Source: Corallium rubrum
Lineage: Eukaryota > Cnidaria > Anthozoa > Scleralcyonacea > Coralliidae
Length of the DNA stretch: 64,000 nucleotides
Assembly: GCA_964035015.1 (NCBI GenBank)
Contig: OZ036010.1
Coordinates: forward strand, 11,600,286-11,664,285
Direction: 5' to 3'
This document shows positions 55,379 through 64,000 of this stretch, piece after piece (position 1 is the stretch's first letter; each line of letters begins with the position of its first letter). The position numbers were made by a program, and so were the translations under genes. Below the pieces are notes generated by a model. That model had not been told where the DNA came from. It saw only the letters and a list, made by a program, of their open reading frames with translations, and did not search any database.

Positions 55379-56219
55379 CTTGACAAGAACTTGCAGAAGC
55401 TGGATAACCTGAATCATGACAAAAATGAATGACAATAAGATGTTTCTTGTAAAGATCACATGTAAATATCAATGTAATATGTCAATGTATAAAATAAATA
55501 TAAATAAGAACGGTGCATGGTTTTCAACACAAAGTGACACCATCAAGTAACACAGGCTCATGCACTGTAAATAAAAATATATGTATATTAAAAAGTGATT
55601 CAATGTTCAGTAAATAAAAAATTATCGTATGGCGTTAACTCATTCCTGTTCGAGGGCTTCCCTTCCCCAGAGGTGAATAAAATCGTCTGGCGTTACCGCA
55701 ACGAGTTTTCATATAAGACAGAGTAAAAGTATAAACTAAGTTGTTCGACAACAACAGTGCGCATTAGCGTATGAAAGGGTTAAGACCGCCAATCGGTTTT
55801 TGTCTCTTCGACGTAGAGAATCAATAATATCGCGAAATACCGTTTGAGCATTTGTTAACATTATGATCAGAAGAAAAGGAGAGTTTCGTTTGAAATATTA
55901 TTTCAAATTGATTGCGCTCCGGCTTTTAGTTCGCTGCCGGAGGTAACCGAGAGGAAATGTCACGATGTCTATGATTTTATTAAATGTAAACTACGTATGG
56001 AGTCGTTAACGGTTGTAATATAAAACAAACAACTTACCTTCAGAAGTCTAGTTCGGCAAGTCATTTCAAACGTTTCTCTCGATTCTGCATGGATAGTGAG
56101 CGGATTTAATTAACTGCACGGCGCGACATTCTGAACAAGAATGCAGGGTGTTGGGTGTTGGCATGCCATGCATGACAAGCTGACAAGCGCCTGGCATCTG
56201 GGAATGCACGTGATGGTTT

Positions 56220-56526
56220 TGTAATGTTCTGTATTTCCGGTTTTCGTGACCACATTTGCACAGTGTAAATATATGATAATTAGGTTAGATATTAGACTTG
56301 CTCCAAGTCTGCCTCTTGTTGTTTCGAGACAGGTTTGTTTCGAGATGGGTTATGTTTTGATTTAAAGGTGTACGTGTGAAAAGTGGCGACGCGGGCGAGC
56401 AAAATGGCGAATATAAACAAGAGGCAGACTTGGAGCAAGTCTAGTTAGATATAAGAGGATTACAAAAAGACCCTTCAAACGAGAACAAGTAAGTTGTGTC
56501 TCCATTGCAGAGCTAGAACATTATAT
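56220..56526 (+). mobile_element. solo LTR of the Gypsy element, with a nested MITE
   Basis: TGTAATGTTCTGTATTTCCG...GCAGAGCTAGAACATTATATT matches the Gypsy 5' LTR at 57264-57426. It is split by a MITE at 56293-56444 (ends TAGACTTGCTCCAAGTCTG, inverted) flanked by the 8-bp duplication TTAGATAT (56285-56292, 56445-56452). Confidence 0.85.
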
Positions 56527-56623
56527 TAATACATTGCCGAAGTTTGGTGGAGGTAATGCTTTAGAAGGCACGACATTCTCTTCTTCCTGACACTCTGTCG
56601 TGTTTTGTCGTTGCTTGCGTGCT

Positions 56624-57117
56624 TCCAAGCGTTCGTCGCACCCAAAAGAAAAAGGCGTAGTGCCTTTTTCGTTCGAGTGCGACGAACGCTTGGTTTCGAC
56701 AATCCGACGATCAAACGGTCTCGCTTTGAACTGGTAGTTGAGGCATTCTGGGGTAATTGGGATGGTTACAGTGGGCAATTTTTTTTCAGGATTGCTACTC
56801 AACAATTGTGATCTTTTAGTTTTTCCACTTTCACTACCACTTATAAGAAACAGAAGGGAATGCCAGAACGTGGTGATGATAGTCACTATCACCACCATGT
56901 TCTGCCATTCCCTTCTGTTTCTTACTTGGAATACCACTTGATGCAGACACTTTCAAAACATTGTTTCTTTTCTGATTACAGGTGATCCTTTGAGGCTGCT
57001 TGCTTTCATCTTCAGACTCCGGCTGGAAATCTTCTGGGATTGGATGACCACGTCGACTCTTGGTTTGGACGTGTGGCAAATTGCCACACGTCCAAACCAA
57101 GAGTCGACGTGGTCATC
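56624..57117. repeat. three consecutive short hairpins
   Basis: 56624-56693 (outer arms CCAAGCGTTCGTCGCAC, inner GAAAAAGGC), 56845-56923 (38-bp arms, 3-4 mismatches) and 57043-57117 (37-bp perfect arms, 1-nt centre). The DNA between them looks coding-like on the minus strand (SRRGHPIPEDFQPESEDESK), but no family was recognised. Confidence 0.85.
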
Positions 57118-57263
57118 TTCATCTGCTGATCCTTTGTTGAATTCCTAGAATTGCGGTGCTTCGTACTCGTAATTTGGATCGACCAGGACAGATTCGTTCA
57201 TCTTTTACTAATAGATCTTGATGAGTGTCGAGACTCGAGACCAATAGAGCGCCCTACCAATAA

Positions 57264-57426
57264 TGTAATGTTCTGTATTTCCGGTTTTCGTGACCAATTT
57301 GCATGGTGTAAATATATGATAATTAGGTCGGATATAAGGCGATTACAAGAGAGAGTTGGATTAAAAAAGACCCTTCAAACGAGAACAAGTAAGTTGTGTC
57401 TCCATTGCAGAGCTAGAACATTATAT
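57264..57426 (+). mobile_element. 5' LTR of Ty3/Gypsy element
   Basis: 163 bp starting TGTAATGTTC and ending GAACATTATATT, followed at once by TGGCGACGAAGATTCTGG (57427-57444). TGGCGAC at this position is a common Gypsy primer-binding site. The solo LTR 0.8 kb upstream confirms the boundaries. Confidence 0.8.
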
Positions 57427-57603
57427 TGGCGACGAAGATTCTGGAAATGAGAAACCCAAGTACGTTAACGTTCTGAGTTCTTGGCAGCGAAACTCCCGAG
57501 ATAAAGATTAAGAAAAACAAACGACATACGTGTGCAACCAACCGTAGCGTTGCGAACACCGAAGGAGTGCCAGGGAAAATTACAGAAGCAGTGAAGTACT
57601 CTT

Positions 57604-58256
57604 ATGGCTAGTGCACTTCCACCGTTTCCCAGCTTTGACCCAAGTCTAGTATTAGGGGCTCCAGGAACTCGATGGAAGAAATACGTAGCACGCTTTCAAA
57701 ACCTGATTGTAGCACTCGACATCAAAAGTAAACCAAGACAAAGGGCTCTTCTGTTGCACTTCGCCGAAGAAGAAGTCAACGATATTCTAGAAACGCGTTA
57801 CCCGATGCAATCGCTGGGGACGACGAAGACCCGCTGGAGAAAGCCATCGACGCTCTTATGAACTATTTTCAACCGAAACAAAACTTGGCGTACGAGGAGT
57901 ACCAATTCAGACAGGCGAAACACGAAAGTGACGAAGCCTTAATGGCATTCTATACTCGACTTAAACAGCTTTCATTAACATGTGAGTTTGGTGATCCCAA
58001 CCGTGAAATAAAATCACAAATCATACTAAAATGCTCGTCCGCGAGGTTACGCCGAAAAGCCTTAAGCAGCCCGGACATGAAACTCGAAGATCTTCTTGGC
58101 GGCGGTAAAGCGATGGAGCTGGCCGAGCAACAAGCAAGAACTCTTGAAAAGTTGTCTGGCTCACAATCTTCCAGTGTGAACAAGATGAGACGTGGTAGAC
58201 AGTATAACACTCAATCAGGATCCCAAAGGAAAAGGAAAGACGAATTCTATAAATAA
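57604..58256 (+). pseudogene. Gypsy gag, capsid region, frameshifted
   Basis: The frame from ATG 57604 (MASALPPFPSFDPSLVLGAP, RWKKYVARFQNLIVAL) is a retrotransposon Gag capsid N-terminus. Around 57800 the reading frame shifts, and the rest (NYFQPKQNLAYEEYQFRQAK, YTRLKQLSLTCEF) continues in another frame to a stop at 58254-58256. Two breaks, so not functional. Confidence 0.85.
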
Positions 58257-58262
58257 TCAGCG

Positions 58263-58600
58263 TTGAAATGCAGAAATTGTGATCGTCCATATCCACATAG
58301 TGGTGGTAGAACAGCCTGTCCTGCTTATGGTAAACGATGCCGAAAGTGTGGAAAGATGAACCATTTTCAATCGGTTTGTCGCAGCGAACCGACCACATCT
58401 CGTGTTAACAGTGGAAAATCGAAGAACACTTCTGGAGGACGATATCGCGACGTACGAAACCTAAGTGAGGACAGTGCAAGCGAAGAACATGACCTGTTCA
58501 AGATCATTGTGCATAGCGTTAGGCATGCAGGACAATGCCAAACATCCACTCTTTGATGTAGAAATCAACGGTTCAAAAATAACGGTAATGGCAGTTGATT
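58263..58600 (+). pseudogene. Gypsy gag zinc knuckles and start of protease, broken
   Basis: It follows the in-frame stop directly. Two Cys/His knuckles are visible: CRNC...H...C and the classic CRKCGKMNHFQSVC (CX2CX4HX4C). After another frameshift near 58520, DVEINGSKITVMA begins an aspartic protease, which is cut off by the LINE just before the catalytic motif would occur. Confidence 0.85.
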
Positions 58601-59908
58601 GCTGTGATTGTTCTCCTAGATATGTCAAACTATGTCAACTTGCTGTGATTGTTCTCCTAGATATGTCAAAGGCCTTTGACAGTATTCGTCACGATTTTAT
58701 GTTGTATAAGTTACGTAAAGTAGGTGTAGCTGAGTCTGCGATAGCTTGGTTTGAAAGCTACCTGTCTCAACGTACACAGGTTGTGAGAATACAGGATACT
58801 CTTTCCAAGCCTCTTCCCTTGACGGTGGGCGTACCACAAGGATCCATCTTAGGACCGGTCTTGTTTACACTATATGTAAACGAGCTTTTATCTGTTCCAA
58901 AACATTGCCAGGCTATGGGTTATGTAGACGATACAAAGACCCTTCTCGCCTTTCCACCGAGTGACCTTAATGATGCTATATCTGCCCTAAATCAGGATCT
59001 GGATGAGATATCAAGATGGTGCTGTGCGAATTCGCTTCTAATAAATCCTGGTAAGACAAAGGTCTTAGTCATTGGTGTCCCGCAGCTGACCCGTAACTTA
59101 TCGCCAATACCACCGGTTAAACTATTAGGAGAGGTGGTCAATCCTGTTCCTGTAGCTAAGGACTTGGGTATCATTATTGACTCTAAGCTTAACTATAATG
59201 AGAATACGAAGAAAATAGTTTCAAATTGTATGTTTAAATTATCTAGAATCAATCGGATTAAACATCTACTAGATAAGAAATCAATCCTTCTATTAATGGA
59301 CGCCTTTGTGTTTAGCAAGTTATTTTATTGCTCAACTATATGGAGCAATACTTCTAAACAAAACATTAATAAGCTGCAATTGGTACAGAATTTTGCTGGT
59401 AGGATTGTTTTAGGCCTCAAAAAATATGATCATATTTCTGAAGGCCTACGATCACTTAAGTGGCTTAATGTGAAGGATAAGCTGTTTTTAAATGATGCAG
59501 TTATGGTTCATAAGTGCCTGTATGGTAGGGTACCTAGTTATCTCTCTGATAAGTTTACGCGGCGCTCTAGTGTGCACAATAGATCGACCAGATATAATAG
59601 GGATCTTAACTTACCGAAATGTAGGCTCACGACTGGGCAGAGAACGTTTTCTTATAGAGGGGCAAAACTGTATAATAACCTACCTTGTAATATCAAGCAA
59701 ATAGAGGACACAAAGACTTTTAGAAGGAGGCTACGAAATTACCTCTGCAAGTAATTCATTGTTAATAGTATATTGTAATTTTAACTTAATTCATCTTTAA
59801 TTTAATTATTTTCATTAGTTATTTAATTATGTATTTAGTTAGTATTGTAGCGGAAGAGCCCTTTTTAGGGAGCTATAATAAAATTGTATGTATGTATGTA
59901 TGTATGTA
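58599..59908 (+). mobile_element. 5'-truncated LINE inserted in the Gypsy protease
   Basis: The insert starts with a duplicated ~30-bp segment (GCTGTGATTGTTCTCCTAGA at 58601 and 58641) and ends in a (TGTA)n tail at 59886-59908. It encodes reverse transcriptase from motif A onward. The tail and truncation are typical of LINE retrotransposition. The lack of other damage suggests a recent event. Confidence 0.9.
58630..59754 (+). pseudogene. LINE reverse transcriptase C-terminal two-thirds (open frame)
   Basis: RT motifs in order: IVLLDMSKAFDSIRHDFMLY (A), GVPQGSILGPVLF (B), MGYVDDTKTLLAF (C, YVDD), then GIIIDSKLNYNENTKKIV and LFYCSTIWSNTSKQNINKLQ (thumb and beyond), ending with a Lys/Arg-rich C-terminus and TAA. 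CR1/L2/Rex-like style. The endonuclease and RT fingers are missing. The frame is open and fuses upstream with Gypsy sequence. Confidence 0.9.
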
Positions 59909-61126
59909 AACATCTTGGACGAACAGGACTATCACCGAATTCTCCCGCGCCCTATCCTAAAAGACACAAATGTCAACATCTACGCTTATAACTCGAAGTC
60001 TAGGCTCCCAGTTTGTGGAAAGTTTTGGGCACAGATAACGACAACGCGTGGGGTAAAGTCCAATGAGGAAATGTTCGTGGTAAAAGGATCAAGTGGCTCC
60101 CTGCTTAGTTGGTGCACATCGCAGAAACTTCAGCTCATCATCACAACAGCACCCTTGAAGAGCCTGAAAGCCAATGTCAGGGTTGATAGCCTTGTGGCCG
60201 AATATAAGGATCTATTTGTTGGTTTGGGAAAACTGAAAGATTACCAAGTGAAGTTACATATTGACGACAGCGTACCACCGGTGGCCCAACCACATCGCAG
60301 AGTGCCTTTCCATGTCCGAAAACAACTTGAAGAACAACTAGACAAAGACGAGCAACGTGGGGTCGTAGAACGCGTTAGTGGTCCTACACCATGGGTATCA
60401 CCAGTCGTGGTGGCACCGAAACCAAAGGAGCCTGGCAAGATACAAATGTGCGTGGATATGAGACGAGCAAATCAAGCTGTACAGCGCGAAAGACATATTA
60501 CACCGACGATTAAAGAAGTAATCGGGGATCTCAATGGTGCAAGAGTCTTCAGTAAGCTTGATCTTAACCAAGGCTATAATCAGCTGGAATTGGCGCCCGA
60601 ATCCCGTTACATCACAACGTTTAGTACGCATCTTGGCCTGCGAAGATTTTCCCGCCTGAATTTCGGGATTTCAAGTGCAGCAGAAATATTCCAGAATGCC
60701 ATTCGCGAGACTTTAAGTGGGATAGATGGCGCGATTAACATCAGTGACGACATCCTTGGGTATGGAAATAACCAGGAGGATCACGACAGAGCTTTGAGGG
60801 CAACGTTCCAACGGCTTCGAGAAAAAGGAGTGACACTAAATCAAGGGAAGTGTGTCTACTCTCAAGACAGTCTAGAGTTCTTCGGCTATGTATTTTCAGA
60901 TCATGGAGTATCAGCCGACCCTAAGAAGGCGGAAGAAATTGTCAGTTTAGAAGCTCCTTCTAACCCCTCGGAGGTACGAAGTCTGTTGGGTATGGCGAAT
61001 TATTGCTCTAGATTCGTACCAGGCTATGCAACTGTCACGCAACCACTCAGAGAGCTGACCCAGAAGGACAAGTCATGGGAATGGACCGAGCGGCACGAGC
61101 AAGCCTTGGCAAAGCTGAAAGATGCC
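59909..61126 (+). pseudogene. Gypsy pol: protease remainder and reverse transcriptase
   Basis: The protease C-terminal half (NILDEQDYHRILPRP) is followed by RT with FSKLDLNQGYNQLELAPESR (first catalytic Asp), FGISSAAEIFQ and ISDDILGYG (the YxDD position reads ISDD), then the connection region (FGYVFSDHGVSADPKKAEEI, LGMANYCSRFVPGYA). The frame is open until the DNA transposon at 61127. Altered YxDD and missing protease centre indicate a dead copy. Confidence 0.9.
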
Positions 61127-62652
61127 CAACCTCGTACCCAGGGTTTTCTCTCTAGCGAGAGAAAGACCCTGGTAGGAGCTGCTGACGCCACCACCCAGAT
61201 TCTGGGTGGTAACAATTTTTTTTTTCTGAGAGGGGAGGCAAAGTATAATATTGTGTTCCGAGTCGGCTGGCGTCAGCGTTATAATTTTCCTGCTTTTATT
61301 ATAAATATTATCACTCGCAATATTTCTCATTGAATGTAAAAACATATTATGTTATTTCTGAAAGCCAAGCCACTTTTACTAGAGTTAAAAGATGGAGCTT
61401 ATACTTCCACTCCTCAACGGCACTTGAAAAAGATTTTGGTTTTCACTCGGGAAAACTTTTCTCAGTGCAGGAACAGGATAGGAAAGTTTCTTTTGTCTTA
61501 TGAGCTTGCGTACGGAACTAATGATTTTAGGACAATAAAAACTTTTCTATCCGTTCCTGTCAGATGAAATATATCCTGAGTGGTAGCCAGCTTTTAATTT
61601 GTTAAATTATTGATGTTTTTATATGTTTTTGCGACCGATTTTGACAAAAGTAAAACCCACTATCCTTTCCGACAATAATCGACAGAAACTCATCAAAATG
61701 AAAAACTCCTGAAACTACAATATAAACTATCTGTTTATTAGTTAATTCATGTTTCCGGCTCTCCCCTTCTTGAATCGCAGATATCATTAAAATTATACAA
61801 AACAGCAGTTAGTTTTGCTGTGTAACTATATCTTGGCGTTTGAGGCTTAAGCATATTTGAATTTTGTAAGAAATGTTATTATAAACGAAGCGTACAAACG
61901 CTTATTAAAACAGAACTGAAAAACTCTTCTGCATACTTCTTCGACAAAACTTAACTTCCTTATATAAACGAACTTGTGTTTTAACGATAATATAAAAGTA
62001 AACAATCTTGTGCTGTATACTCAACAGCCAACACTTTTTACCTGAGAATCTTGTTTCACAGTAAACTTCAACAAGCTAGCCTAGAGATATTTTGAACGAC
62101 CTTGCATGATACAACAAAAAAGTAAATAAAACCACAAGTCGTAGCCTAGTAATTATTTTAGACAATTCAATCAATTATTTCAGTCAGAAAATCTTTTCCG
62201 TTAGGCCAAGCATGCAAAAAATGGCAAATAACTTAAGTTTTTTGGTACCAAATGAAGATCCCAGACTTCAAACTGTTTGATATCGACCTGCCACTGTAAA
62301 AAAAACAAAGTGCGAAAACTAACCTGCTTTTTAAATATTCCAAAGCGATAAATCGAAGACAATGTTTTAGGCATGAAATCTCCAATATGAGTAATCTTCA
62401 ATTGATGTCTCCATTTTTAAATAAGTAATTATTGACCAGTATTAAGTGTTTGCAATGATAATCGACAACCAGGTAGAAACATTTCAGTTTTTAACAACTA
62501 GATTAGCCGGCACGTCCGAAGTGATAACAATTGCACACAAAGAACCCCCCCTCCCGTATTAAATTTTTTGCTCGGTGCAACGTCAGCAAATCGTCAGCAG
62601 CTCCTACCAGGGTCTTTCTCTCGCTAGAGAGAAAACCCTGGGTACGAGGTTG
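61127..62652. mobile_element. 1.5-kb TIR transposon with 9-bp target duplication, inserted in Gypsy pol
   Basis: TIRs of at least 60 identical bases begin CAACCTCGTACCCAGGG and hold their own hairpin (TTTCTCTCTAGCGAGAGAAA). Flanking direct repeats are AAAGATGCC (61118-61126, 62653-62661). The interior (61230-62590) has no recognisable transposase, so it is non-autonomous. A 9-bp duplication would fit Mutator-like elements, but superfamily is not settled. Confidence 0.9.
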
Positions 62653-63075
62653 AAAGATGCCCTGATGACAGCGCCAGTCACAGCATACTTTGATCCGGAT
62701 AAGGACACTGAGATCTGTGTAGATGCTAGCCCAGTTGGTGTGGGTGCCATATTGGCTCAAACAGATCCGGATGGTGGCAACCGTCATGTAGTCGCCTACG
62801 CCAGTAGATCCCTCTCAGACACGGAACAACGGTACAGTCAAACTGAGCGTGAGGCTCAGCGTGAGGCTCTCGCCGTGGTATGGGGGTGTGAGTATTGCCA
62901 TTTATAAATCTATGGAAAGCCAGTGACTGTCTACACTGATCACAAGCCTCTTGTTGCCATTTTTGGGAATCCACAGTCGAAACCACCTGCCCAAATCGAG
63001 AGGTGGGCTCTCCGATTGCAGCCGTACAGATTGCCATACTCTACAGGAAGGGTGACAGCAACCCTTACGGTGGCC
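62653..63075 (+). pseudogene. Gypsy pol: RNase H, truncated
   Basis: Continues pol after the transposon: LMTAPVTAYFDPDKDTEICV then DASPVGVGAILAQ (RNase H first Asp), VAYASRSLSDTEQRYSQTER (Glu region), a stop TAA at 62905-62907, and YTDHKPLVAIF (later Asp). A small in-frame duplication repeats GTGAGGCTCAGC. Sequence homology ends near 63075; no integrase follows. Confidence 0.88.
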
Positions 63076-63087
63076 CGTTAGGGACAC

Positions 63088-63765
63088 GCTTCTTCCGTAG
63101 AAAATATACAGCACTTCCGTAGAAAATGTATAGCCGTTCCGTAGAAAATGTAGAGCGCTTCCGTAGAAATGTATATATACAGTTGTTCCGTAGAAAATAT
63201 ACATCTGTTCCGTACAAAATGGATAGCCGTTCCGTAGAAAATGTATAGCTCTTCCGTAGAAAATGTATAATAGCTCTTCCGTAGAAAATGTATAGCCGTT
63301 CCGTAGAAAATGTATAATAGCTCTTCCGTAGAAAATGTATAGCCGTTCCGTAGAAAATGTAGAGCGCTTCCGTAGAAATGTATATATACAGCTGTTCCGT
63401 AGAAAATATACATCTGTTCCGTACAAAATGTATAGCCGTTCCGTAGAAAATGTATAGCTCTTCCGTAGAAAATGTATAGCTCTTCCGTAGAAAATGTATA
63501 GCCGTTCCGTAGAAAATGTATGTATAGCTCTTCCGTAGAAAATGTATAGCTCTTCCGTAGAAAATGTATAGCCGTTCCGTAGAAAATGTAGAGCGCTTCC
63601 GTCGAAATGTATATATACAGCTGTTCCGTAGAAAATATACATCTGTTCCGTACAAAATGTATAGCCGTTCCGTAGAAAATGTATGGCTCTTCCGTAGAAA
63701 ATGTATAGCTCTTCCGTAGAAAATGTATAGCTCTTTCGTAGAAAATGTATAGCTCTTCCGCACTG
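63088..63765. repeat. TTCCGTAGAAAATGTATAGC satellite with higher-order structure
   Basis: About thirty units of 20-25 bp, CTTCCGTAGAAAATGTATAG, with recurring variants. The triplet GAGCGCTTCCGTAGAAATGT, then ACAGCTGTTCCG, then ATCTGTTCCGTACAAAATG recurs at about 63150, 63362 and 63591, indicating a ~210-230-bp higher-order unit. Tyr/Phe/Thr-rich frames on the minus strand are artefacts. Confidence 0.95.
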
Positions 63766-63958
63766 ACCTATATATATAACTGGACTGCGTGCTCCTATTA
63801 CCTTTGAGTTAGGAAAAGTGTCCCCATTTTCACTTTCAAAATGGCGGCATTTATGGGTCCTTTTGCTAATGGTGAAGGTCGCTGACCGATACCTAAGATC
63901 TCTAGTTCGTGTTGCACATGTTCAGTATTTCGCTTTTTTTAAGAAAACTAAGCTATTT

Positions 63959-64000
63959 GGTCGGATAAACTGTACGTATGTTGTAGCCAGATGAATTATC
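63959..64000 (-). mobile_element. start of another copy of the 49-kb LINE
   Basis: The final ~40 bases (TGTTGTAGCCAGATGAATTATC and preceding) match 49199-49237, the distal part of LINE copy A. The element continues beyond the window. Confidence 0.6.

Noticed and set aside
54708..55459. Overlapping RSCQDLAK-type frames that look like a repeat protein
   Set aside because: Similar peptides appear in five frames on both strands because the DNA unit is palindromic; there is no start, splice or domain support.
56521..57100. Minus-strand host gene exons around the three hairpins
   Set aside because: The sequence looks coding in places, but frames change at each hairpin and no splice sites or family were found.
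62902..63763. Tyr/Phe/Thr-rich minus-strand frames of up to 246 codons
   Set aside because: Satellite translation running into antisense Gypsy sequence.
63088..63765. CRISPR-like array of regular short repeats
   Set aside because: No unique spacers; units are contiguous variants of one sequence in a eukaryotic genome.

Overview
This is a eukaryotic window, almost certainly from an invertebrate animal. It carries one intron-rich protein kinase gene buried in transposons, inverted-repeat (MITE-like) elements and very long microsatellites. Splice sites are canonical GT/AG, introns run from about 100 bp to about 6 kb, base composition is AT-rich, and no bacterial gene organisation is visible. 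The repertoire (tRNA-derived SINEs, a 5S-rRNA-derived SINE, LINEs, a Penelope-like GIY-YIG fragment, Tc1/mariner, many hairpin MITEs with a GAGGCGAAGCCGAG loop, Ty3/Gypsy) suggests a marine invertebrate. I favour an anthozoan cnidarian (coral or sea anemone), but that is an impression from repeat style, not proof.

The organising feature is a plus-strand class II DYRK kinase, best matched to DYRK4. I assembled 17 coding exons by eye from about 1991 to 43014, and the codon phase matches at every junction. Exons 3-17 carry the DYRK-homology box, glycine loop, catalytic Lys, HCDLKP, DFG, the YTY activation loop, the CMGC C-lobe and a basic, low-complexity tail ending in TAA. Exons 1 and 2 (N-terminus) are less certain. 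Introns hold nearly everything else up to 42.6 kb.

Layout. 0-2 kb: AT arrays with tRNA-like segments, then a putative promoter/5' region. 2.2-8.3 kb: intron 1 with a TIR element, hairpin repeats, a tRNA-like repeat array and a fold-back Tc1 element. 8.4-10.5 kb: a G/T-rich pentamer satellite. 11.5-14.5 kb: nested MITEs with a 5S-derived SINE. 14.8-18.5 kb: nested inverted-repeat elements with a Penelope-like GIY-YIG fragment and a LINE 3' end. 19-31 kb: (TTTG)n, (CTGT)n and (ATTT)n arrays among MITE copies. 32.0-33.8 kb: about 600 GTT triplets inside one kinase intron. 34-42.6 kb: more nested elements, one with a telomere-like core, and another compound microsatellite.

43-52.5 kb is transposon-dense intergenic DNA: long hairpins, a 1.8 kb palindrome and minus-strand LINE copies. 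At 52.5-52.7 kb a minus-strand terminal exon of a probable tail-anchored membrane protein appears. 54.8-55.4 kb is a GATCTTGGCAA minisatellite. 56.2-63.1 kb holds a solo LTR, three short hairpins and a degraded Ty3/Gypsy retrotransposon. That Gypsy copy is broken by frameshifts and a stop, by a LINE inserted in its protease, and by a 1.5 kb DNA transposon inserted before its RNase H. Its integrase end is replaced by a ~21-bp satellite (63.1-63.8 kb). The window closes inside another copy of the LINE seen at 49 kb.

Only the kinase gene and possibly the minus-strand exon look like host genes. All long frames over microsatellites are artefacts. No functional tRNA, rRNA gene or CRISPR array is present. 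All calls come from reading the sequence; no database or folding program was run.
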